Shown here: positions 1 through 8,179 of the stretch, in pieces
How the letters are laid out: each line of letters starts with the position of its first letter
How positions within the stretch are numbered: position 1 is the stretch's first letter
Assembly (NCBI GenBank): GCA_026389025.1
Contig: JAPLIQ010000003.1
Coordinates: 1 to 45,597, forward strand
From: Candidatus Babelota bacterium
GTDB lineage: Bacteria > Babelota > Babeliae > Babelales > Chromulinivoraceae
Direction of reading: 5' to 3'
Length of the DNA stretch: 45,597 bases
The notes under the pieces: generated by a model
What the model was told of the DNA's origin: nothing
The model's input: the letters and a program-made list of their open reading frames with translations, nothing else
Databases searched by the model: none
Translations under genes and position numbers: made by a program

Positions 1-1
1 T

Positions 2-958
2 GACCAAGAACTTGCATACTTTACAGAAGAAAAGCAACGCGCACTGCAGGCGCAATTGCAGCGAGAAGCACAAGCACAAAAAGAAAGAGAAAGACTGGAC
101 AAACTAGCCCTGCAATCTCAAGCTCTGCAAAAACAACGTGAGCAAGAGAAGTTACGTCAAGAAGAGCAAGCTCGTAGAGAACTGGAAATTCAAGCCGATC
201 GTGCTGCAAAAACGCAGCAAGAACTGCAAAGAATCGAAAAGCTAGCTCAAGAAAATGAAATACTGCAAAAACAACGTGAAGAAAAACAAAAAGAGCAAGA
301 ACTGCAAGCTCAAGCAGAGCGGGCTGAAAAAACTCAGAAAGAACTAGAGCGACGTGAAAAACTAGCTGCACAAACAGCAGCCCTCAAAAAACAACAAGAG
401 CAAAGACAAGCCAGACTCGCTGCGGAAAAACAACGTGCACGAGAAGTTAAGGCGCAACAAGAAGCACAAGCAGAACAAGAATTACAACGACTCGACAAAC
501 TTGCTAAAGAAGCTGCAGATCTAAAAAAACAAAGGGATGAAGAGAAAGCTCAGCAAATTGCACAGGCACAGCGAGCGCAGCAAGTCAAAGCAGAAAAAGA
601 AGAACAAGCTCGCCAAGAACAACTGCGAAAAGAAAAACTTGCCCTGCAAGCTCAAGCTATCAAAAAGCAAAAAGCTCAAGAGCAAGCAAAACGAAACACA
701 GAAAAGCAACGAGCACAGCAAGAGCAAGCAAAACAAGACGCACAAGCACGACAAGAATTACAACGACTCGAAAAATTAACTCAAAAAACAACGTTACTCA
801 AAAAACAACAAGAACAGGAGCAAGAACGAAAAAATGAAGAAATGCAGCGAGCACAGCAAGCTAAAGAAAAGTTAGCGTCACAAACAGCTCAGCAGCTACA
901 AAGACTTGAACAATTAGTACAAGAAGTAGCTACCTTCAAAAAAGAACAAGTAGTATAG
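2..958 (+). CDS. Long repetitive coiled-coil protein, 5' end outside window
   Basis: The reading frame is open to the left edge, so the real start lies upstream and only the last 318 residues are visible. They are almost entirely Gln, Glu, Lys, Ala, Arg and Leu, as expected for a long alpha-helical coiled coil. I see six copies of a repeat whose anchor is R-x-D/E-K-L-A followed by L-x-K-Q and a later Q-R-A. The spacing between anchors is 46, 40, 46, 46, 46 and 46 residues. 46 equals five heptads plus one hendecad, which would keep a helical stripe in register. The C-terminus ends at V-V without a membrane anchor. I do not recognise a family. A structural or filament-like role is only a guess. 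The compressed antisense and out-of-frame ORFs over it are composition shadows. Confidence 0.85.
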   Translation, partial: DQELAYFTEEKQRALQAQLQREAQAQKERERLDKLALQSQALQKQREQEKLRQEEQARRELEIQADRAAKTQQELQRIEKLAQENEILQKQREEKQKEQELQAQAERAEKTQKELERREKLAAQTAALKKQQEQRQARLAAEKQRAREVKAQQEAQAEQELQRLDKLAKEAADLKKQRDEEKAQQIAQAQRAQQVKAEKEEQARQEQLRKEKLALQAQAIKKQKAQEQAKRNTEKQRAQQEQAKQDAQARQELQRLEKLTQKTTLLKKQQEQEQERKNEEMQRAQQAKEKLASQTAQQLQRLEQLVQEVATFKKEQVV

Positions 959-995
959 ATGCAAAACATGTCATTTTAACCCAAAGGATTTCATC

Positions 996-1916
996 ATGAC
1001 AATACTTTCTACTGCTTTAATAACCATTGCAGCATTTTTAGCAGGACTCTTTACAGCGCAGCCTGAGCAAAATTCTGATCTGGATTTTAAAATTGAAATT
1101 GTTGATATAAAAGAAAATGTGAGAAATTTATATGCATCCATAGCAAGAGACCAAGAAATAATTTTTCAAACGTTAATCAAAGATGTAGACAAGAATTGCA
1201 CCTTGCCACACGGAACAACCCCCCTTTCTGTTGCCATTGAACAAAAAAGATATTTTTATGCCCAGCAGCTTTTGCGTCATGATTTCACCGCAACACTCAA
1301 AGATTTAGAGCGATGTCAACATATGCAAAGCCAAGAAACTGATCCTGTAAAAAAAGATCAAGCTACCGTCTTTGTTCAATTTTTAAAAAAACATCTAGAA
1401 GAGATTAAAGTGCTACCATGCACAGAGCAAACACAACGTGGGAAAAATGATGGCGCAGCACCAGCAGCAAAATCTTCAAGTGAACCAACAGCTCCTCTAA
1501 GTTTTTCTATTGATTATCAATTTCTGCAAGCAACAGAACGTGGTGATACCGCTGCAATGAGCAATCTTTTAGCTCAAGGAGCAAACCCTAACGCTATAAT
1601 TAATTGTAGCAGAGCGCTCGATGTCTCAATAGCCCGCGCACAGTTAGAATCTTTAGACCTTTTACTCCAGCAAAATATAAAAATAACCAATGCAGATATT
1701 GAGCGAGCTGCGACCTATCATTTTATACATGAGACCAACAAAGATCTTACTGACAGAATATCTTCAAACAACTTATCGACGGCGACGGGATTTGTGGCAG
1801 AAAGTTTTATTCGCAAAAGAGTGCTGGAAAAATTAATTACTCAAGCTCGCAAACAAGCAAGTGCGGCAGAACAGGCCGACAGCTCTAAAACATTGTCTAG
1901 TGACAAAAAAGCATAA
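996..1916 (+). CDS. Exported protein with ankyrin-like repeats
   Basis: A 306-residue protein starting at an ATG with AAAGGA 8 bases upstream. Residues 1 to about 21 are hydrophobic with small residues before Q-P-E-Q and look like a signal peptide or a single N-terminal anchor. Around residues 175-225 there is an ankyrin-like stretch containing L-L-A-Q-G-A-N-P-N-A and L-D-L-L-L-Q-Q-N. An earlier P-L-S-V-A-I-E motif near residue 75 may be another, degenerate repeat. The middle (about 145-170) is low-complexity and Ala/Ser-rich. It lies 37 bp after the coiled-coil gene on the same strand and may share its transcript. Ankyrin proteins usually bind other proteins; the partner here cannot be told from sequence. 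Confidence 0.8.
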   Translation: MTILSTALITIAAFLAGLFTAQPEQNSDLDFKIEIVDIKENVRNLYASIARDQEIIFQTLIKDVDKNCTLPHGTTPLSVAIEQKRYFYAQQLLRHDFTATLKDLERCQHMQSQETDPVKKDQATVFVQFLKKHLEEIKVLPCTEQTQRGKNDGAAPAAKSSSEPTAPLSFSIDYQFLQATERGDTAAMSNLLAQGANPNAIINCSRALDVSIARAQLESLDLLLQQNIKITNADIERAATYHFIHETNKDLTDRISSNNLSTATGFVAESFIRKRVLEKLITQARKQASAAEQADSSKTLSSDKKA

Positions 1917-1960
1917 TCACATAAAATATAACTATCGCACGAGTAAAAGGAATTGATACT

Positions 1961-1993
1961 ACGTCATCCTCGGGACAAGCCCAAGGATGACGT
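1961..1993. repeat. Short palindromic (REP-like) element upstream of argS
   Basis: ACGTCATCCT (1961-1970) pairs perfectly with AGGATGACGT (1984-1993). Inside, GGG and CCC can extend the stem around a small loop. On the minus strand the core reads CCTTGGGCTTGTCCCGAGG, which is 15 of 19 identical to the palindrome repeated at the right end of the window (CCTCTGGCTTGACCAGAGG). This suggests one dispersed repeat family. It lacks a T-run on either side, so it is a weak candidate for an intrinsic terminator, although it could protect the end of the upstream mRNA. Confidence 0.7.
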
Positions 1994-2027
1994 GGAATTT
2001 TGAATCGCAACTTAAAGGACCTTGACC

Positions 2028-3677
2028 ATGAATCAATTTGAACAAATAAAATCAGACTTCTTTGCTTTTTTACAGCAACATTTAAATATCACGATAAGTG
2101 TTATCGCAACGTCACAATTTGATCTCAATATCGATGAAGACAAACAAGCTTTTGGTGATATCAATGCAAACATTGCAATGATTTGCGCAAAAGAATTAAA
2201 ACAAAATCCACGCACGCTTGCCCAAGACATTATCAATAATTTTAAGCACCCTTTTGTAAATAAAATTGAAGTGGCTGGTCCTGGATTTTTAAATTTTTTC
2301 ATGACACCTGCATGGTTTCAGGCCTTAGCGCTTGAAGTTGCTGCAAAAAAAGAATCTTACTTTTCAGACAAACCGACACATCCCAAAAAAATAAACGTTG
2401 AATTTGTCAGCGCTAATCCTACTGGGCCAATGCATGTAGGCCATGGAAGAAACGGTATTTTAGGCGATGTGCTTTCAAACGTTTTAACGTTTTTGCACTA
2501 TGACGTAACCAAAGAATTTTACATCAATGACGCCGGTGCTCAAATTACCAAGCTCGGCAACTCATTTAAAATTAGATGCTTGCAAAACCTTGGCCATGAT
2601 ATCCAGCTTCCTGAGGAAGCGTATCATGGTGAAAACCTTATCGATCTTGCTCGTACATGCGTTGCGCAATTTGGCAAAAATCTCGAGCAGGAACCTGACA
2701 ACTTTTTTCAAATGTACGCAAAGCAGCATATGCTTGCAGAGCTTAAAACAACGCTGGAAAATTACGGAATTTTATTTGATATCTGGTTCTCTGAAAAAAG
2801 TTTACACGATCATGGCAAAGTTGAGGCTGCTCTTGAACGCTTAAACAAAACAGGTCACACCTATCATCTTGAAGGAGCTCTTTGGTTTCGCTCAACAACT
2901 TTTGGTGATGACAAAGACCGCGTGCTAAAAAAAGCAAATGGTGAATTAACGTATGTTGCTGCTGATGTTGCCTATCTTATCGATAAGCTAGAGCGTGGAT
3001 TTGACGAACTTGTCATGGTTTTAGGGCATGATCATCACAGCTACAAAGTCAGACTCAATGCGATCATGCAAGCTTTAGGCTATGACGTCAAAAAATTAAA
3101 CGTCATTTTGTACCAGCTCGTGCACATCATGAAAGATGGAGCTCCTGTCAAAATGTCAAAACGATCTGGCAACATGGTCACGCTTTCTGAGGTGGTTGAA
3201 GAAGTGGGAAAAAACGTTGCTCGATTTTTCTTTTTAAATCGAAAAGCTGATGCTGAACTCCAGTTTGACCTTGATTTAGCTTTAAAGCAAAGCAACGAAA
3301 ATCCAGTGTTTTATATTCAGTATGCGTATGTCAGAACTTTAAGCATTCAAAGAAAAGCATCTGAAGAAAATATCATCATCAATGCAACATGTGAGTTTAA
3401 TCAAGAATTTACAGACCTTGAAAAATTAATTCTTAAAAAAATCTGCTCACTAAAATCAATGATTTGCAATATTGGCAACAATCATCAAATTCATTTACTT
3501 GCGTACTACACTCATGAACTTGCAGGACTTTTCCATAGATATTACAACATGCAACGTGTGATTGATGCTAACAATCAAGAAATTACACAACAACGTTTGC
3601 ATGTCATTGGCTTAGTGCAGCAAACGTTACGAACATGTTTATTTTTGATGGGTGTAACGCCAATGGAAAAGATGTAG
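2028..3677 (+). CDS. argS: Arginyl-tRNA synthetase
   Basis: A class I aminoacyl-tRNA synthetase that charges tRNA-Arg with arginine in the cytoplasm. The 549 residues include an N-terminal Add-1-type domain (about 1-110), the HIGH-type motif as H-V-G-H (136-139) within NPTGPMHVGHGR, and the KMSKS loop as K-M-S-K-R (375-379) followed by S-G-N. A C-terminal helical anticodon-binding domain ends at the stop. The ATG at 2028 is preferred over an in-frame TTG at 2022 because AAAGGA at 2014-2019 is spaced 8 bases from it. Length is normal for the short bacterial form. A REP-like hairpin lies just upstream and a long gene-free region follows. Confidence 0.97.
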   Translation: MNQFEQIKSDFFAFLQQHLNITISVIATSQFDLNIDEDKQAFGDINANIAMICAKELKQNPRTLAQDIINNFKHPFVNKIEVAGPGFLNFFMTPAWFQALALEVAAKKESYFSDKPTHPKKINVEFVSANPTGPMHVGHGRNGILGDVLSNVLTFLHYDVTKEFYINDAGAQITKLGNSFKIRCLQNLGHDIQLPEEAYHGENLIDLARTCVAQFGKNLEQEPDNFFQMYAKQHMLAELKTTLENYGILFDIWFSEKSLHDHGKVEAALERLNKTGHTYHLEGALWFRSTTFGDDKDRVLKKANGELTYVAADVAYLIDKLERGFDELVMVLGHDHHSYKVRLNAIMQALGYDVKKLNVILYQLVHIMKDGAPVKMSKRSGNMVTLSEVVEEVGKNVARFFFLNRKADAELQFDLDLALKQSNENPVFYIQYAYVRTLSIQRKASEENIIINATCEFNQEFTDLEKLILKKICSLKSMICNIGNNHQIHLLAYYTHELAGLFHRYYNMQRVIDANNQEITQQRLHVIGLVQQTLRTCLFLMGVTPMEKM

Positions 3678-4069
3678 TTTTGTGATCAAAACTTACTAAA
3701 AATTTTTCTATGAATTGGTTAACAAGTTAATCATCCACATATCATCTTTATTTTTAAATTTAATCTTCTGTTTGCCACTCAGGCCGTGGCAGGGCCCAAA
3801 GCATATATTTTTTGTTAATCGGTCACCACATACATTCACTAATTTTTAAGCATTCAACTCTGTGCCTACTGGCGGCACAGCCACCAAAGTATGTTTGTGC
3901 ATACTTTGGAATCACACACTAAGGAGAGCTGCTCCTTAGAAACCTCCGGTCGGCCTGCGGCTGCACGGCCTCCACTTTCTTTTATATTTTTCCTAACAGA
4001 AAAATGAGAGCATTCGGCTAAGGCTTATACTCTCGAATAATTAGGATATTTATAAAATTTGTTTTAAGT

Positions 4070-4156
4070 CATACCCAGGAGTTAGCTCGTATGCGCCGTT
4101 AAGCCCTTCGAAGCCTTGGCGAAGTAGGGTAGGCAAATACGAGTATTAACTCCGAC
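4070..4156. repeat. Hairpin repeat unit, copy 1 inside the composite element
   Basis: Starts with CATACCCAGGA and ends with TCCGAC, as does copy 2 (4178-4256). The outer stem GGAGTTA (4078-4084) pairs with TAACTCC (4147-4153). Inside, CTCGTA can pair with TACGAG and GCC with GGC. The stretch GGCGAAGTAG is shared with copy 2 in the apical part. Confidence 0.75.
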
Positions 4157-4177
4157 TCAAACTCAAAGTGATTATGG

Positions 4178-4256
4178 CATACCCAGGAATTAGGGAGCAT
4201 GAGCCGCTACGAGCTTTAGCGAAGTAGAGGAGGCGAATGTGAGCATTAATTCCGAC
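4178..4256. repeat. Hairpin repeat unit, copy 2 inside the composite element
   Basis: Direct repeat of 4070-4156 at a start-to-start distance of 108 bp. The outer stem is GGAATTA (4186-4192) with TAATTCC (4247-4253). Relative to copy 1 a G-C pair has become A-T on both sides, so the pairing is conserved rather than the sequence. It shares GCGAAGTAG, AGGC and the CATACCCAGGA and TCCGAC ends. Confidence 0.75.
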
Positions 4257-4476
4257 GGGAGATATCTAAGTGGCACTCCACTTAGATACGTGATTCCAAA
4301 GCATGCGTAATCATGCTTTGGGTGCCTGCGCGGCATGAGCGCAACACGTAAGTTTCTTAAAGGCTGAACAATTTAGTGGTGACCGATTTAATTTAAAACA
4401 CTTTTTTATAACCATTTACTTTAAATTACTTTTTTCTTATCTTCAAAATAACTTTGAAATAAAAAAGGAAGAGTCG

Positions 4477-5367
4477 ATGAAAAAAAATAATATATTATTG
4501 TGCGCTTTATTTTGTACAAACATAAACATACAACCGCAAGTAAAACTAGAACCTTTTAAGCCAAAAAGTGATACTCCAGAGCTATCATTTTATCAGGATT
4601 TCCAGCTTGATTATATATCAACAGAACTCAATCAACATTCAAAAACAATTGCTGGTACCTGGACTAAGGATGAAAACACCAGAATTTTAATTGAGCGAAC
4701 TGAACTTGCCGTGCAGGAGTCAAGCAAAGACACTCAAGATTTTATGAAAAAAAGAATCATCCAACTTTTTAAAGATTATGGAATCGATATCTTTTTCACA
4801 TCAGACAATTTGATACAACGAGTAACTCAAGAACGAGTCACCCACTCAATCACTCATCCAAGAAAACCTCATGGAGTTCATATAGCTCATGAAGATGACG
4901 ACAATTCTCACTTATCGGCAACGTCTCATTACCATTTTCACAGCTTGCCAGGTCATGATGACCAGATTGATAAAGATGACACGGTTCAAGATCACATAGA
5001 AGAAGTAGATTTCAAAAAAAAAACCTCACGCAAGACTCATAAAAAAACTGATACCACTCAAACAGTCATGACGCCTGCACAGCTCCATAGAATACACGGT
5101 GGACGTAGAACCCTTAACAAAATCAAAAGAAAATGGGCTGAAACGGAAAAAGAACTTCAAGCCGAAAGAGATAAACTTTTGCAGCAAAATAAGTTTGAAA
5201 AAACTGTACCAAGCAAAGGCGCTTCTATTCAACCTCGCATTGAGCCAAGGCAGCAACATTTAAATCAAGAACGTTTAAATCAAGAACGTTTAAAGCAAGA
5301 ACATACTATTGATTCTCAGCCGAAATCAGGCACGCATGAAGTACTAGGACGTATTGCTTTTCCATGA
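4477..5367 (+). CDS. Putative exported His-rich protein, function unknown
   Basis: A 296-residue protein with a strong upstream AAAAAAGGAAGAG. The N-terminus is M-K-K-N-N followed by a hydrophobic run to about residue 18, a plausible but short signal peptide. The middle contains ten histidines between residues 123 and 160 mixed with Asp and Glu (for example H-Y-H-F-H at 151-155), a composition seen in metal-binding segments. The C-terminal third is charged and helical, with a tandem L-N-Q-E-R repeat near residues 266-275 encoded by a 15-bp DNA repeat (about 5265-5300). I do not recognise a family. It stands alone between the composite element and tsf. Confidence 0.8.
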   Translation: MKKNNILLCALFCTNINIQPQVKLEPFKPKSDTPELSFYQDFQLDYISTELNQHSKTIAGTWTKDENTRILIERTELAVQESSKDTQDFMKKRIIQLFKDYGIDIFFTSDNLIQRVTQERVTHSITHPRKPHGVHIAHEDDDNSHLSATSHYHFHSLPGHDDQIDKDDTVQDHIEEVDFKKKTSRKTHKKTDTTQTVMTPAQLHRIHGGRRTLNKIKRKWAETEKELQAERDKLLQQNKFEKTVPSKGASIQPRIEPRQQHLNQERLNQERLKQEHTIDSQPKSGTHEVLGRIAFP

Positions 5368-5485
5368 GAGATAAAATGAACTTTGCCAAAAGCTTATTTT
5401 CTGGCAAACTATAGAAACAAATACATTAAAGCAGAACTCCTTATGGCTCTTGCAACAGGCCTCAATAAATCATAGGAATTTTACA

Positions 5486-6082
5486 ATGACAAAAGTATCA
5501 CTAGAATCTATACAAAAATTACGCAACATGACTGGCCTTGGCATGCTTGATTGCAAAAAAGCACTCGAAGAAGCTAACGGCGACATTGAAAAATCAATCG
5601 AACTTCTCAGAAAACGTGGAACAGCTTTAGCTGATAAACGAGCAGATAAAGAAACTACTCAAGGTATCGTTGTTTCTTACATCCACCCTGGTGATCAAAC
5701 TGGCGTGCTTTTAGAATTAAACTGCGAAACTGATTTCGTATCAAGCACAGAAGCGGTTAAATCATGCGCAAGAGATATTGCTATGCACATTGCAGCGATG
5801 AAACCTGTATACGTTTCTCCTGATCAAGTGGATGCGGCTTTCTTAGCAAAAGAAAAAGACATTGCTATTGAATTACTCAAATCTCAGGGCAAACCAGCAG
5901 CAATGATTGAAAAAATCATTGAAGGCAAAATGTCAAAAATCGCAAGTGAAGTTTCACTTCTTAAACAACCGTTTGTTAAAGATGAATCAAAAACTATCGA
6001 AGAATTACTAAAAGAATTGTCAGCAAAAACTGGCGAAAATATTAAAGTTAAACAATTTGCACGCTTTGAAATAGGCGCGTAG
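5486..6082 (+). CDS. tsf: Translation elongation factor Ts (short form)
   Basis: EF-Ts is the nucleotide exchange factor that regenerates EF-Tu-GTP. The 198-residue product has the N-terminal UBA-like region (L-R-N-M-T-G-L-G-M-L-D-C-K-K-A-L) and the C-E-T-D-F-V signature. The chosen ATG at 5486 has AGGAA 8 bases upstream; an upstream in-frame start at 5450 would add 12 residues unlike any EF-Ts. The protein is shorter than the roughly 280-residue E. coli form and resembles the compact forms that lack one core subdomain and the coiled-coil extension. The usual partner rpsB is not directly upstream, but frr follows after 12 bp. Confidence 0.95.
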   Translation: MTKVSLESIQKLRNMTGLGMLDCKKALEEANGDIEKSIELLRKRGTALADKRADKETTQGIVVSYIHPGDQTGVLLELNCETDFVSSTEAVKSCARDIAMHIAAMKPVYVSPDQVDAAFLAKEKDIAIELLKSQGKPAAMIEKIIEGKMSKIASEVSLLKQPFVKDESKTIEELLKELSAKTGENIKVKQFARFEIGA

Positions 6083-6094
6083 GAGATTATAGTA

Positions 6095-6682
6095 ATGACA
6101 CCAATTATCATTGAAGAAGGCAACATAAAAGCTTTTGAAAAACCAGTTATCGCAGAAATGGACAAAGGCTTTGCTCACTTTGAAAAAGATCTTACCAGCG
6201 TTAGAACAGGAAAAGCTCACATAGGCATGATCGAAGACGTTAAAGTAGAATGCTATGGTGGCAGCTTGATGAATTTGCGCGACATTGCATCACTTGCAGC
6301 GCCAGATGTCAATATGCTTACAGTACAACCTTGGGACAAAGGCGTGATGGCTGACATTGAAAAAGCAATCAAAGCTTCACATCTTGGACTTAGCCCAGTT
6401 ATCGATGGTGATATTATTCGAGTTGAACTTCCTCGCATGACAACTGGTCGTCGCGAAGAATTGGTCAAATTGGTTGGTAAAAAAATCGAAGACGGCAAAA
6501 TCAACGTTCGAAATATCAGAAAAGACTTTGTCAACATGATCAAAGATGCTCAAAAAGGCAAAAAGATTTCTGAAGATTTTGACAAAAGATTAAACAAAAC
6601 TCTTCAAGACATAACTGATAAATATGTTGAAAAAGTTGACGCAACTGGCGAAAAAAAGAAAAATGAGCTAAAAGCCTTTTAA
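6095..6682 (+). CDS. frr: Ribosome recycling factor
   Basis: RRF splits post-termination ribosomes together with EF-G. The 195 residues include the S-V-R-T-G-K-A-H signature near residue 35, the P-W-D-K tract, and the domain I/III helices with R-R-E-E-L-V-K and V-R-N-I-R-K-D. It is about 10 residues longer than the typical 185 because of an N-terminal M-T-P-I-I-I-E-E extension. AGGAG at 6082-6086 supports this start. It is very likely co-transcribed with tsf, as commonly seen in bacteria. Confidence 0.96.
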   Translation: MTPIIIEEGNIKAFEKPVIAEMDKGFAHFEKDLTSVRTGKAHIGMIEDVKVECYGGSLMNLRDIASLAAPDVNMLTVQPWDKGVMADIEKAIKASHLGLSPVIDGDIIRVELPRMTTGRREELVKLVGKKIEDGKINVRNIRKDFVNMIKDAQKGKKISEDFDKRLNKTLQDITDKYVEKVDATGEKKKNELKAF

Positions 6683-6688
6683 ATGGGC

Positions 6689-6718
6689 TTGTGCAAAACA
6701 AACAACTTGTGTTATACT
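6689..6718 (+). promoter_or_regulatory. Sigma70-type promoter of the tRNA-Leu gene
   Basis: TTGTGC (6689-6694) and TATACT (6713-6718) are separated by 18 bases, and the mature tRNA begins 28 bases after the -10. It overlaps the end of frr only at its upstream edge. Probably also drives the downstream chaperone gene. Confidence 0.6.
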
Positions 6719-6746
6719 ATCGACAGTTGACCTAAAATCATTGAAT

Positions 6747-6833
6747 GCAAGAGTGGCGAAATTGGTAGACGCGCTGGACTTAGGATCCAGTTCCCGAAAG
6801 GGAGTGGGGGTTCAATTCCCTTCTCTTGCACCA
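6747..6833 (+). tRNA. tRNA-Leu (anticodon UAG)
   Basis: The acceptor GCAAGAG pairs with CTCTTGC, followed by discriminator A and an encoded CCA (6831-6833). The anticodon stem is CTGGA/TCCAG around the loop CTTAGGA, giving anticodon TAG. The D-arm carries AATTGGTAGAC, the long variable arm TTCCCGAAAGGGAGT marks a class II tRNA, and the T-loop is TTCAATT. The T-stem GGGGG/CCCTT contains two G-T pairs, which is slightly weak. The total is 87 nt including CCA. An ORF running straight through the tRNA on the same strand is not a gene. Confidence 0.97.
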
Positions 6834-6847
6834 AAAAAAGGAGATTT

Positions 6848-8152
6848 ATGGTACAAAGCGACAAGGTATGCTGTCTGGTTGATTCAAGACCACTCAGCTG
6901 CAGTTATCAATTCACCGTTTCGGTTCCTTCGTGCATCACACAATCATTCTTTCAACTCGCAGCACAAGCACAACAAAACAACGTTCAAACGACTGGTTTT
7001 AAAAAAGGATCAGCTCCCATTTCATACGTTCAAGAACACTTTAAAGCTCCGATCATCAGTCATCTGAAGGATCTGGGGCTTAAATTTTTTGGAATCAATA
7101 CACTCATTCAAAATATTCGCCAACAAAAAATTATTGTTGTTGGAACTCCTCAGCTTAAAGATATTCAAGTTGATGGTGAGGGTAACGCTCTGTACCAATT
7201 TGAAGGGTATGCGCCTAAAGAACTTTATATGCAAAGCTGGAAATACCTCCCCTTTAAACCGACTCCTCGTAAACAGTATCGCGACATTGATAAACAGGTC
7301 ACATCTTTTCTACAAGATGAAGAAGCTATTCAAAGCCGATTCAAAGCTGAAAGTGGTATAAATGTCGGTGATTGGGTCTGCTTTAAAGCATGGATCATAG
7401 ACAAAAATGATAATCCTGTATTCGATCAAAACACATCACAAATTTGGTTAAAAATCGGAAACGAAGAACCAGATGTTATTTTTCAAGGTATATTTTTAGG
7501 TAAAAAAATCGGCGATCGTTTTATAACCGACAATTCAAGCCTGCAAAACTATTTTTGCGAAGCTTCAAATTCCAGTTACACCTATGTTGTTGAGATAAAA
7601 GACATTGTTCCGTACGGATATTTTTCATTCGATCTTTTCAAGCAATACTTTAAGATAAAAACTCACAAAGATTTACTGAGCAAAATTACTGAAGTATTTT
7701 CATTTAACAACGACATTTCACAGCGTCGCTCCATTGGCCATGAAGCTTTAGGCCTTATCATTAAAAAAAATCAGATTGTTTTACCTGACAGCGCAATAGC
7801 TGTGCAAAAAAGATTGATTCTTTCAGACCTGCAATTTAAACCTGATTTCATAGTTTACAAACAAGATCGAGAATTCGACGCACAAGTTACCAGTATGGCA
7901 AAACGACAATTGCTTGATTCTGTTGTGGCTGAATATGTTGGCTACCAAGATAATTTAACCGTTAGCCAGCAAGACATTAAAGCGATTTTACAAATTACCC
8001 AACGATCTCGATTAAAAGATTTTCTCTACTTCCCCTTCATGAAAACCCAACTGAGTGGCCAAGAATTTCCCGTTGAAGGAGAAAGCCTTGCTCAATTTTG
8101 TTTACGCGAAAAATCGGTCAATCATATTATTCATCATCTAACGAAAAAATAA
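6848..8152 (+). CDS. tig: Trigger factor-like ribosome-associated chaperone (divergent)
   Basis: The 434-residue length and layout match trigger factor, which binds nascent chains at ribosomal protein uL23. The best marker is G-F-K-K-G-S-A-P (50-57), equivalent to the ribosome-binding G-F-R-x-G-x-x-P loop. A central segment (about 165-250) with V-G-D-W-V and E-P-D-V-I-F-Q-G looks like the FKBP-type PPIase domain, and the helical C-terminus ends at K-K. Sequence similarity outside these points seems low, so the family call is an inference from motif and domain order. AAGGAG at 6838-6843 gives a firm ATG start. The gene begins only 14 bases after the tRNA CCA, so the two share a transcript. The usual clpP/clpX neighbours are absent. 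Confidence 0.75.
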   Translation: MVQSDKVCCLVDSRPLSCSYQFTVSVPSCITQSFFQLAAQAQQNNVQTTGFKKGSAPISYVQEHFKAPIISHLKDLGLKFFGINTLIQNIRQQKIIVVGTPQLKDIQVDGEGNALYQFEGYAPKELYMQSWKYLPFKPTPRKQYRDIDKQVTSFLQDEEAIQSRFKAESGINVGDWVCFKAWIIDKNDNPVFDQNTSQIWLKIGNEEPDVIFQGIFLGKKIGDRFITDNSSLQNYFCEASNSSYTYVVEIKDIVPYGYFSFDLFKQYFKIKTHKDLLSKITEVFSFNNDISQRRSIGHEALGLIIKKNQIVLPDSAIAVQKRLILSDLQFKPDFIVYKQDREFDAQVTSMAKRQLLDSVVAEYVGYQDNLTVSQQDIKAILQITQRSRLKDFLYFPFMKTQLSGQEFPVEGESLAQFCLREKSVNHIIHHLTKK

Positions 8153-8179
8153 TTCGGCCCCAATACATTGGAAACCCTC

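Larger units (their letters stand above)
3817..4388. repeat. Composite fold-back element with 13-bp terminal inverted repeats
   Basis: AATCGGTCACCAC (3817-3829) is exactly inverted at 4376-4388. Moving inward, the left half shows a CCAAAGTATG/CATACTTTGG hairpin (3884-3893/3900-3909), then GAATCAC, then CTAAGGAG/CTCCTTAG (3919-3926/3932-3939). The right half, read on the minus strand, shows CCAAAGCATG/CATGCTTTGG (4296-4305/4312-4321), then GAATCAC, then TATCTAAGTGG/CCACTTAGATA (4263-4273/4278-4288). So the two halves are inverted copies of one module, and stems are kept by paired changes (a T-A pair becomes C-G). A further stem, TCCTAA/TTAGGA (3991-3996/4041-4046), encloses GAGAG/CTCTC. No transposase is present, so this resembles a non-autonomous MITE or a structured-RNA cassette. 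Confidence 0.7.
3678..4476. other. Gene-free region of about 800 bp dominated by hairpins
   Basis: No ORF on either strand is convincing here. The centre (3817-4388) is the composite palindromic element described separately. The left flank (3678-3816) contains GC-richer text around 3775-3800 with a self-complementary GCCACTC...GTGGC-like segment. The right flank (4389-4476) is very AT-rich and ends with AAAAAAGGAAGAG, the ribosome binding site of the next gene. I see no tRNA-like cloverleaf. Confidence 0.6.

Noticed and set aside
521-779. ORFs on both strands inside the repetitive coiled-coil gene
   Set aside because: They arise from the low-complexity repeat and carry no signal of their own.
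4070-4256. The two hairpin repeats as a CRISPR array
   Set aside because: There are only two copies, they are about 80-87 bp long, diverge by covarying changes, and no cas genes are near.
3817-4388. Autonomous insertion sequence
   Set aside because: No transposase ORF, intact or broken, is present between the inverted ends, and I could not identify a target-site duplication with confidence.
5382-5408. TTTGCCA/TGGCAAA hairpin after the His-rich gene as a terminator
   Set aside because: The stem is only 7 bp with a 13-base loop and no T-run follows, so I cannot support a terminator.
6741-7067. An ORF running through the tRNA-Leu gene
   Set aside because: It overlaps a well-formed tRNA and the chaperone gene in another frame, and has no homology pattern.
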